Source of the DNA: an uncultured Bacteroides sp.
Lineage (GTDB): Bacteria; Bacteroidota; Bacteroidia; Bacteroidales; Bacteroidaceae
Length of the DNA stretch: 11,486 nt
Direction: 5' to 3'
Assembly: GCA_905201685.1 (NCBI GenBank)
Contig: CAJKOW010000053.1
Coordinates: 1-11,486, forward strand
Shown here: in pieces, positions 1 to 5,166 of the stretch
How positions within the stretch are numbered: the first letter of the stretch is position 1
Layout of the letters: each line of letters opens with the position of its first letter
Made by a program: the position numbers and the translations under genes
The notes under the pieces: model-generated
Database searches by the model: none
What the model saw: the letters and a program-made list of their open reading frames with translations, nothing else
What the model was told of the DNA's origin: nothing

Positions 1-285
1 GACGGCAAGAACGTGAAACTGGACGACCTCGCCATCTTCTCGGTGGGCATCGTCAGTGACCACGGTGCGGCTTCGGCTCAGGAGTTCAAAGTGTCGAACA
101 ACGTGAAAGGGCTGAAGCTGCGGGCACGCGCTACCGGCGAGCTGAGCAATGCCAAAATCAACTTAGAAGCTACTCTGCGCGAACAGACTCCCTACTCCGT
201 GGAAGAGGACACAACCGGTGGTGGCGGTGGTGGCACCGTGACTGAACCTGGCGGCGAAGACGGAGGTGAGGATCCGTTAGGATAA
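1..285 (+). CDS. HU-like DNA-binding protein, C-terminal part
   Basis: The reading frame is open from base 1 to a TAA at 283-285 (94 codons), so the N-terminus lies outside the window. The visible part has the beta-arm and C-terminal layout of the HU-like (HU-HIG) proteins common in Bacteroides: DGKNVKLDDLAIFSVGI, then EFKVSNNVKGLKLRARATGE. An acidic, glycine-rich tail follows (a run of six Gly, then repeated GGED), typical of this branch and absent from classic HU. Such proteins are inferred to bind DNA in the nucleoid; their specific role is unknown. They often lie beside a smalltalk gene and an amidase, as here. The call rests on this motif pattern and the neighbourhood. An internal ATG-type start near base 13 would cut into the conserved fold and is unlikely. 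Confidence 0.8.
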   Translation, partial: DGKNVKLDDLAIFSVGIVSDHGAASAQEFKVSNNVKGLKLRARATGELSNAKINLEATLREQTPYSVEEDTTGGGGGGTVTEPGGEDGGEDPLG

Positions 286-314
286 ACAGCTACGGGAGAA
301 TGACCCATTTATTG

Positions 315-390
315 TTTTTCAGGCACGGATTACACGGAAAGACGCGGGAGAAAAGCTGAATCATCTGCCAAACGCCGTGTAATCCGTTCC
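315..390. repeat. Intergenic hairpin repeat (GGCACGGATTACACGG family), copy 1
   Basis: GGCACGGATTACACGG at 322-337 is the reverse complement of CCGTGTAATCCGTTCC at 375-390 at 15 of 16 positions, giving a long stem with a loop of about 37 nt. It is preceded by TTTTTCA. A second copy lies at 1062-1143 and a half copy at 10667-10683. No U-run follows the stem, so it is called a repeat rather than an intrinsic terminator. Confidence 0.75.
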
Positions 391-495
391 ATTCATCATT
401 AACCATTTATCATTAACCATTAACCTTTAACCATTACCCTTTAACCATTAACCATTAACCATTCATCATTAACCATTAACCTTTAACCATTCATC
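388..495 (+). repeat. G-free TTAACCATT-type tandem leader repeat
   Basis: About 108 bases carry essentially no G and consist of shuffled units of the type ATTAACC, ATTCATC and CTTTAACC. They run straight into the ATG of the smalltalk gene at 496, so that gene has no Shine-Dalgarno sequence. A G-free transcript would be largely unstructured, which could allow initiation without a ribosome-binding site. Related A/C/T-rich leaders precede pyrI and the flavin reductase gene in this window. Confidence 0.7.
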
Positions 496-612
496 ATGAG
501 CAATTCCAATTCGAAAAAGTCGTCGGTCTGGGGCATTGTGCTCAAGGCTATTGTGGCTGTGGCAACTGCCTTGGCCGGAGTGTTTGGCATCACATCGTGC
601 ATGGGGCGATGA
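496..612 (+). CDS. Smalltalk-family small membrane/secreted peptide (38 aa)
   Basis: A 38-codon gene starts at ATG 496 and ends with the TGA at 610-612. The peptide begins MSNSNSKKSSVWG, has a basic pair (K7, K8), a hydrophobic stretch from about V11 to I32, and ends ITSCMGR. This matches the 'smalltalk protein' family found in Bacteroides next to HU-like and amidase genes, whose members, as I recall, share a C-terminal SCMG. ITSC fits a lipoprotein lipobox ([LVI][ASTVI][GAS]C), with C35 only three residues from the end. Processing would therefore leave a lipidated tetrapeptide (inference). The stop overlaps the amidase start in an ATGA, suggesting translational coupling. The family's function is unknown to me; other options are a short holin-like or simple single-span peptide. 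Confidence 0.85.
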   Translation: MSNSNSKKSSVWGIVLKAIVAVATALAGVFGITSCMGR

Positions 613-1016
613 GAACCGTCACGCTGATTATCGTTCATTGCTCTGCCACCCCTGAGGGGCAGAGCTTTGACTTTGAACAATGCCGACAGGACCACATCCG
701 TCACCGGGGGTTCCGCGACATCGGGTATCACTTCTACATCACCCGCGACGGGGAGATTCACCGCGGCAGGCCGATGGAACAAATCGGCGCGCACTGCAAG
801 AACCACAACCGTCACAGCATCGGCGTGTGCTACGAGGGCGGACTGGACCGCCAACGCCAACCGTGTGACACCCGGACATTAGAACAAAAAGCCAGTCTGC
901 TGGCACTGATTCGCGAACTGAAACACCTGTTCCCGCAAGCATTGGTCGTAGGCCACCGGGATCTGAATCCCATGAAAGCTTGTCCATGCTTCGATGCCGT
1001 TGCTGAATACAGGTAA
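609..1016 (+). CDS. N-acetylmuramoyl-L-alanine amidase (amidase_2/T7 lysozyme type)
   Basis: A 135-residue single-domain amidase that would cleave the bond between N-acetylmuramic acid and L-Ala of peptidoglycan. Ligands typical of the T7 lysozyme fold are visible: H10 (IIVHCSAT) and H116 (VVGHRDLNP) as zinc histidines, C125 in KACPCFD as third ligand, Y40 (IGYHFYI) and K123 as catalytic-site residues. No signal peptide is present, so export or release would need another route, as with phage endolysins. ATG 609 is preferred because it overlaps the smalltalk stop (ATGA) and begins right before the first strand; a GTG at 597 would add only four residues. It ends in a TAA at 1014-1016, facing the sugar transferase gene convergently. 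Its link to the HU-like and smalltalk genes is conserved in the group, but the joint role is unknown. Confidence 0.9.
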   Translation: MRTVTLIIVHCSATPEGQSFDFEQCRQDHIRHRGFRDIGYHFYITRDGEIHRGRPMEQIGAHCKNHNRHSIGVCYEGGLDRQRQPCDTRTLEQKASLLALIRELKHLFPQALVVGHRDLNPMKACPCFDAVAEYR

Positions 1017-1061
1017 AACTAAGAGTGTGTGTCAAAACTAAAAGCAACTGACATCTTGTTG

Positions 1062-1143
1062 TTTTTAGGCACGGATTACGCGGAAAAACGCAGAGATAGA
1101 AGAATAATCATCCATGAAATTCCGTGTAATCCGTGCCTTAAAA
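1062..1143. repeat. Intergenic hairpin repeat (GGCACGGATTAC family), copy 2
   Basis: GGCACGGATTACGCGGAA (1068-1085) pairs with TTCCGTGTAATCCGTGCC (1120-1137) at 17 of 18 positions, the exception being a possible G-U pair. The stem is extended by T-rich and A-rich flanks. It sits between the convergent amidase and sugar transferase genes, where it could stop or process transcripts from both sides. On each strand, however, the T-run precedes the stem instead of following it, so classic intrinsic termination is not shown. It is a sister of the copy at 315-390. Confidence 0.8.
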
Positions 1144-1191
1144 AAAGCGGTTCCTTAATTTCACTGTAGTATATAAAACCGGAAACTTCGA

Positions 1192-1842
1192 TTAGAATTT
1201 CTTGCCGAAAATGATATAAATAAAGGTTTTGGCAAGTATCTTGAAGTCGAACCACCAGGAACGGTGTTCTAAATAGAACAAGTCGTAACGGAGCCGACGA
1301 AGCATCTTCTCTATGGTATCGGTATAACCGTTGTAGAGCGTGGCATAGGACGTTACACCCGGACGAATCTGAAACAGATAACGGTAACGGGGATCGCGTT
1401 CCATGATCTGCTTGATATAAAATTCGCGTTCGGGACGGGGTCCTATGAAAGCCATATCTCCACGGAACACATTCCAAAGCTGAGGAAGTTCGTCCAAATG
1501 ATGATCGCGTAGAAACTTGCCGACTTTTGTCATACGACTATCCTGTTCGCCGGCATACAATGCAGGACCGTTTTTCTCGGCATCGACCTTCATACTTCGA
1601 AACTTATATATATAGAAAGGGCGACCAAAACGCCCGATTCGTTCCTGTTTGAAAATAGCCGGTCCTCCGTCTTCCCTCTTGACTGCTATATAACAAATCA
1701 GAAATAGAGGAGAAAAAATAATGAGAGCAACCAAGGCTATCAAACAATCGCCAATGCGTTTTACATTGCGTTCGAACCCATTCATGCCGTCGGATATAAA
1801 GTGGTCGTCTTCTTCGATGTGTTCCAAATCAATATCTACCAT
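1192..1842 (-). CDS. Undecaprenyl-phosphate sugar-1-phosphate transferase (bacterial sugar transferase)
   Basis: This 216-residue monotopic phosphoglycosyl transferase would start a surface glycan by moving a sugar phosphate from a nucleotide sugar to undecaprenyl phosphate at the inner membrane. Visible features are an acidic N-terminus (1-25); a hydrophobic re-entrant helix at about 31-54 with the helix-breaking S44-P45; KREDGGPAIFKQERIG (55-70); YKFRSMK (79-85); the catalytic Asp-Glu dyad D117-E118 in DELPQLWNVFRGDM; IGPRPERE (133-140); and PGVTSYATLYNGY (161-173). The length matches the short, single-domain members rather than the long WbaP/WcaJ type. The substrate sugar cannot be read. 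It lies 226 bp downstream of the NusG-like antiterminator gene on the same strand, with its own predicted promoter in the gap. No other glycan gene is next to it. The start at 1842 precedes the only ATG-led full domain; the upstream GAAAG is a weak ribosome site. Confidence 0.9.
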   Translation of the reverse strand: MVDIDLEHIEEDDHFISDGMNGFERNVKRIGDCLIALVALIIFSPLFLICYIAVKREDGGPAIFKQERIGRFGRPFYIYKFRSMKVDAEKNGPALYAGEQDSRMTKVGKFLRDHHLDELPQLWNVFRGDMAFIGPRPEREFYIKQIMERDPRYRYLFQIRPGVTSYATLYNGYTDTIEKMLRRLRYDLFYLEHRSWWFDFKILAKTFIYIIFGKKF

Positions 1843-2013
1843 AATTTCTTTCGTTTAGCCATCAAAAACAGTCTATTCTTTATCTTTAATCAATTCCTTA
1901 TCTCTTATTAATTCGTTTATCAAAATCCAGTTTTGCATTTCATTAGTAAAAAAGCCCATATACAAACTTTTTTATACGATTGTCATGCACCAGAATATGC
2001 CGTAATAATTTTG

Positions 2014-2041
2014 CAAAAGTACGTAATTATTCTTATTCCAA
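2014..2041 (-). promoter_or_regulatory. Predicted Bacteroides-type promoter of the sugar transferase gene
   Basis: On the minus strand, TACTTTTG (plus 2014-2021) matches the Bacteroides -7 consensus TAnnTTTG exactly. The possible -33 element is only ATTG (2039-2042) at 17 bp, shorter than the usual 19-21. It lies in an AT-rich gap behind the antiterminator gene and would give a leader of about 165 nt. If real, the transferase need not depend on read-through from the upstream gene. Confidence 0.45.
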
Positions 2042-2068
2042 TTTAATTTCTCATTATTATTTTTCATT

Positions 2069-3148
2069 TCATTCATGTTTCAATATCCGATCGTACTCGT
2101 CGAGGATGTGCAGGAGGCGCAGTTTGCTCTTTTTGGGTTGCGGCTCACGGCGCCAGGAATCAATCAGTGCGTGGGCGCGGTCGTGATAGATGCTGTTGTC
2201 GGTGCATCCGTAGAGGGTGACAAGCAGCAGGGCCTGAGACTGCTCGGCCTTGACCAAGGGCAGGAAGGCTGCAACGGCAGACTGAAGACGGCGGCACTCG
2301 TCACGCTGCCCCAGAACAGTGCGAGCACACAGCAAAAGGCTGTAGAGCTTACTGCGCAGGATGTCGGTATCCATCTGCAATCCGGCATACTGGCGCAGCA
2401 CCTCATTAGCCAAAGCACGGTCGGCATCGGTCACTCCGGAGGGAGTGTGATGACGGCAAACGGCTTCGTGCAGGCCGGCAAAGATGCGGTCGTTGTCCAA
2501 GCGGGTATAGACGTGCTTGCCTACGGTGTTCAGCGCGATGACTTCGTACTGACCGGGATGCACGTGCAGCAGGGGTACCCACATCCAATTGTCGATACAG
2601 ACCACAATATCCTTACGCCCGGCACCGGGCTGAATGATGACTTCGGCTTCTACTCCCTGAAAACGTCCTTCGGTGATGCGGACGCGATCGCCCTTGCGCA
2701 ACTGTCCCGCCTGAGGTACGTAAACGGGCAGCACATCGCTGTAGGAACGAGCCACCCACTTCAGATTGGCCATGGCTGCATCGGTCAGATAGGGATAGTG
2801 ACTTCCCTGACGGTCGCGGACACGGGGCAGAAAATTGTAAAGGGGGAAAGAGCGTTTCAGGCGAAAGATTTCGACTTCGGAAGCGTGAATAAAAACGTAA
2901 TTGTAGAGCAAAGGACGCTCGGTGTTGACCAGCTTGCCTCCGGAGGATTTGACCTCGACATAGGATGGTGCGAAATATTCGAACAGCGAACCGCCTTCGC
3001 GGGTACGACGGTCGAGCTCGGCCTGCAATCCCACTGCCGGTCCACGATGACAGGACGGCAGGGAAAGTACATACCAGCGAACCTGACGACCGTTGCGGAT
3101 TCCTTCCAGCATTCCGGCATCGACTGTAGCGGTGTTTTCACTGTTCAT
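2069..3148 (-). CDS. NusG-like (UpxY-type) transcription antiterminator with long C-terminal extension
   Basis: A 359-residue specialised NusG paralogue. Its NGN-like domain (about residues 22-113) carries VRWYVLSLPSC, FAPSYVEVKSSGGK and LLYNYVFIHASE; a KOW module follows at about 149-176 (LRKGDRVRITEGRFQGVEAEVI). UpxY proteins of Bacteroides bind elongating polymerase and keep transcription going through capsule operons. Those I know are roughly 170-180 residues, so the remaining 150 or so residues, mostly Leu/Ala/Arg-rich helix (from about 220, e.g. LHEAVCRHH and LRSKLYSLLLCARTVLG), are an unusual extension of unknown role. The ATG at 3148 is chosen because GAGG lies about 10 bases upstream; a TTG at 3154 would add only two residues. 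The next gene on the strand is a sugar transferase, fitting glycan regulation. The opposite strand holds a similarly long open frame without recognisable motifs, considered a shadow. Confidence 0.85.
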   Translation of the reverse strand: MNSENTATVDAGMLEGIRNGRQVRWYVLSLPSCHRGPAVGLQAELDRRTREGGSLFEYFAPSYVEVKSSGGKLVNTERPLLYNYVFIHASEVEIFRLKRSFPLYNFLPRVRDRQGSHYPYLTDAAMANLKWVARSYSDVLPVYVPQAGQLRKGDRVRITEGRFQGVEAEVIIQPGAGRKDIVVCIDNWMWVPLLHVHPGQYEVIALNTVGKHVYTRLDNDRIFAGLHEAVCRHHTPSGVTDADRALANEVLRQYAGLQMDTDILRSKLYSLLLCARTVLGQRDECRRLQSAVAAFLPLVKAEQSQALLLVTLYGCTDNSIYHDRAHALIDSWRREPQPKKSKLRLLHILDEYDRILKHE

Positions 3149-3440
3149 AGACAAACCTCGGCCATATCAGCACGTTTTACAACAAACTGACAACCAATAC
3201 ATTACATATAGCGCTTCGCGCATTACTGAAAATTTTGATCCGTCGGAAAGCTCCGCTGTTGGCGTGGATTCCGGATACGGACGTTCTATTTCTTCTTTTT
3301 TATTTATCTCCAAATCTTCGTGTGCAAGAAAGATATCCGGAAAGCCCGAACCCGCAGACAAGTAAGAAAAAGAATTATTTTTATCTTACTGTTCGGCAGG
3401 GTTCGAAATGAACCAATATGAACCTTCAGGCACCTTCTTA
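3149..3440 (-). promoter_or_regulatory. Long structured 5' leader of the antiterminator gene
   Basis: About 290 nt separate the predicted start of transcription from ATG 3148. The leader can form several hairpins: a 9-bp inverted repeat, TTCCGGATA at 3269-3277 with TATCCGGAA at 3334-3342; a small CGGA-GCTT-TCCG hairpin at 3244-3255 (minus-strand reading); and AGTAAGA (3361-3367) with TCTTACT (3384-3390). UpxY-type factors are known to act through the 5' leader of their own transcript, so this is a plausible recognition region (inference). A 64-codon frame here starts only with TTG and is not called a gene. Confidence 0.5.
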
Positions 3441-3447
3441 CGGGTTG

Positions 3448-3479
3448 CAAAGATGCACAAAATTTTATTATTGTACAAC
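3448..3479 (-). promoter_or_regulatory. Predicted promoter of the antiterminator gene
   Basis: Read on the minus strand, GTTG (3476-3479) is followed after 20 bp by CATCTTTG (3448-3455). Each differs by one base from the Bacteroides TTTG / TAnnTTTG consensus, and the spacing is ideal. It sits in an AT-rich stretch and would start transcription near 3441. Confidence 0.5.
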
Positions 3480-3529
3480 TAAATATCGGGCAAAAAAGAA
3501 CCTTTTTTTAAACAAGGGGGAGGAAATTA

Positions 3530-3600
3530 AAAATGAAGAATGAAGAATGGAGAATTAAAAATGGGAAATGGGGAATGGGAGATGGGGAATTGAACAAATG
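3530..3600. repeat. Low-complexity ATGAAGAATGG / GGGGAATGG repeat
   Basis: This purine-rich, almost C-free stretch is made of near-tandem units GAAGAAT, GGAGAAT, GGGAAATG and GGGGAATG. Read on the minus strand it has the CATTCTTCATT / CCATTCCCC look of the G-poor leaders elsewhere in the window. It lies between the divergent promoters of the antiterminator and ATPase genes. No coding content is supported. Confidence 0.6.
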
Positions 3601-3611
3601 CGTGTCAACAG

Positions 3612-3643
3612 ACTGTCTTTTATGGAAAAACGTATTATATTTG
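3612..3643 (+). promoter_or_regulatory. Predicted promoter of the DUF234 ATPase gene
   Basis: TATATTTG (3636-3643) is an exact match to the Bacteroides -7 consensus TAnnTTTG. At 20 bp upstream there is only ACTG (3612-3615), a weak -33. Transcription would begin near 3650, exactly at the palindrome cluster at 3651-3686, leaving a short 5' leader of about 58 nt. Confidence 0.5.
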
Positions 3644-3650
3644 CAGTAGC

Positions 3651-3686
3651 GAAACAGCTGTTTCCGAAATGCACGTTTCGGAAACA
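3651..3686 (+). promoter_or_regulatory. Nested palindromes in the 5' leader (operator or mRNA switch)
   Basis: GAAACAGCTGTTTC (3651-3664) is a perfect 14-bp palindrome. Its right half also belongs to an 11-bp perfect inverted repeat, TGTTTCCGAAA (3659-3669) with TTTCGGAAACA (3676-3686), around a 6-nt loop. The two structures share 3659-3664 and are mutually exclusive in RNA. The cluster lies between the predicted transcription start and the ribosome site AAGGAGAGAAAGGAG, so it could be a repressor site or control translation of the ATPase. Confidence 0.55.
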
Positions 3687-3707
3687 AGGAGAGAAAGGAG
3701 CAAAGAT

Positions 3708-5027
3708 ATGAGATTTTTTGACAGGACAGAAGAAATAGCATCCCTGCGTGAGATTCGCGGGATGTCAAAAGACAACGCTCAGTTCACGGTAGTGACGGGA
3801 CGGCGGCGTATCGGTAAGACATCTCTTGTGTGGAAGGCATACGAGGACGAGCCTATCCTATATTTCTTTGTTTCCCGCAAGGTCGAAGGTGACTTATGCG
3901 AGGATTATCGACTTGAAATCGAAAGTAAATTAGGAATCCCTACGGTGGGGCGAGCAGAACATTTCGCTGATGTGTTCGAGTTTCTGATGAAACTTTCCAT
4001 CGAGCGTCCTATCACACTGTTTATTGATGAGTTTCAGGAGTTCTTCCGCGTGAACAAGTCGGTGTACAGCGACATGCAGCGTATCTGGGACATATACAGC
4101 CCGAAAGCTCGCATGAACCTCATCGTCTGCGGCTCGATATACTCCATGATGACGAAAATATTCAAGGACAAGAAGGAACCGCTGTATAACAGGCAGACAC
4201 GTTTTATGACTGTGCGTCCGTTCACTCCGGCGGCGCTGAAGGAAATCCTTACGGAGTACCATCCCGGACATACAGCGGAAGACCTGCTGGCCCTGTATTC
4301 CTTCACAGGTGGCGTGGCCAAATATGTGCAACTGCTTGTGGATGCAGGGGCAACGACCAAGTCGGCCATGCTTGACCGCATCATAAAAGCCGACTCCATC
4401 TTTTTGGGAGAAGGGAAGGCTATTCTTATCGAGGAGTTCGGCAAGGACTACGGGGTATATTTCTCGATTCTATCAGCCATAGCGAGAGGCAAGACATCCC
4501 GTTCGGAAATAGAGAGCGTGGTTGGCAAGGAAATTGGCGGCTACCTGACCAAATTAGAAAACGAGTATGAGGTCATCACCAAGAAGCAACCTCTCTTTGA
4601 AAAGAGTTCTACCAAGAATGTCCGCTATATGATAGAAGACAACTTCTTCACATTCTGGTTCCGCTTCATCTACAAGTACAGTTATATGCTGGAGATAGAA
4701 AACTACGAGAGCGTGAAGACGATTATCAACCGGGACTACGAGACGTTTAGCGGCCTGATGCTCGAACGCTATTTCAGGCGTGTGCTGATCGAAAGCCAAG
4801 CTTATACACGCATAGGCGGATGGTGGGATCGGAAGGGCGAGAATGAAATCGACATCGTGGCCGAGAACGAGCTGAACGAAGAAGCCTCGTTTTTCGAAGT
4901 GAAACGCAAGGCAGGAAACATCGACATGAAGGTACTGGAACATAAAGCAACGACCTTTCTGCGCGCCACGGGCGAGTTCAAAGGGTATAAAATATCCTAC
5001 AAAGGACTGTCTATGGATGATATGTAG
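3708..5027 (+). CDS. ATPase (archaeal ATPase_2-type) with DUF234-like nuclease C-terminus
   Basis: A 439-residue P-loop protein of the ATPase_2/DUF234 family common in archaea and Bacteroidetes. Walker A is GRRRIGKT (31-38), Walker B TLFIDE (103-108), and a sensor-like strand NLIVCGS lies at 137-143. A winged-helix-like middle (about 245-300) leads to a C-terminal region with ENEID (379-383) and FFEVKRK (396-401). E380/D382 and E397-x-K399 fit a PD-(D/E)xK nuclease core, as reported for DUF234. The biological role is unknown; a defence, DNA-handling or stress function is inference only. ATG 3708 is chosen because AAGGAG lies just upstream; an earlier ATG at 3669 would put the palindrome inside the gene. 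GC content is moderate (about 48% in a sampled 60-base line), lower than pyrB. It stands alone between its own promoter and pyrB. Confidence 0.85.
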   Translation: MRFFDRTEEIASLREIRGMSKDNAQFTVVTGRRRIGKTSLVWKAYEDEPILYFFVSRKVEGDLCEDYRLEIESKLGIPTVGRAEHFADVFEFLMKLSIERPITLFIDEFQEFFRVNKSVYSDMQRIWDIYSPKARMNLIVCGSIYSMMTKIFKDKKEPLYNRQTRFMTVRPFTPAALKEILTEYHPGHTAEDLLALYSFTGGVAKYVQLLVDAGATTKSAMLDRIIKADSIFLGEGKAILIEEFGKDYGVYFSILSAIARGKTSRSEIESVVGKEIGGYLTKLENEYEVITKKQPLFEKSSTKNVRYMIEDNFFTFWFRFIYKYSYMLEIENYESVKTIINRDYETFSGLMLERYFRRVLIESQAYTRIGGWWDRKGENEIDIVAENELNEEASFFEVKRKAGNIDMKVLEHKATTFLRATGEFKGYKISYKGLSMDDM

Positions 5028-5057
5028 TTTTTTCGCCGTAAAAAATGGAGCGGATTG

Positions 5058-5089
5058 TTTTCTGCTACCGCATTTTTTGCCTACCTTTA
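5058..5089 (+). promoter_or_regulatory. Possible promoter of pyrB
   Basis: TACCTTTA (5082-5089) differs by one base from TAnnTTTG. A T-rich TTTT at 5058-5061 stands 20 bp upstream in place of TTTG. The start of transcription would be near 5095, about 70 nt before pyrB and clear of the upstream ATPase stop at 5027. No purine/pyrimidine attenuator is evident. Confidence 0.4.
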
Positions 5090-5166
5090 CACTCTCGGAA
5101 AATAAGTATCGGAGTTCCGTAAAGAATCTTACCCGTACGGAACCTATCAAAAAAGTATTCAACAAT

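Noticed and set aside
483..860. A 125-codon minus-strand frame across the smalltalk and amidase genes
   Set aside because: Antisense shadow of two well-supported genes with no motif of its own.
1062..1143. Bidirectional intrinsic terminator between convergent genes
   Set aside because: The stem is strong but neither strand has a U-run after the hairpin, so only a repeat is claimed.
2075..3190. A 371-codon plus-strand open frame opposite the antiterminator
   Set aside because: It mirrors the GC-rich antisense gene, has no recognisable motif, and the minus-strand frame carries clear NGN and KOW features plus a ribosome site.
3167..3361. A 64-codon minus-strand frame in the antiterminator leader
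   Set aside because: It begins with TTG, lacks a ribosome site and resembles no family I know; a leader peptide is not excluded but not supported.
3669..3707. An upstream ATG extending the DUF234 ATPase by 13 residues
   Set aside because: It lies inside the inverted repeat and lacks a ribosome site, whereas ATG 3708 follows AAGGAG closely.
5017..5166. An in-frame N-terminal extension of pyrB by 50 residues
   Set aside because: It overlaps the previous gene's end and the likely promoter, and PyrB normally starts at the MENRSLV-type N-terminus.
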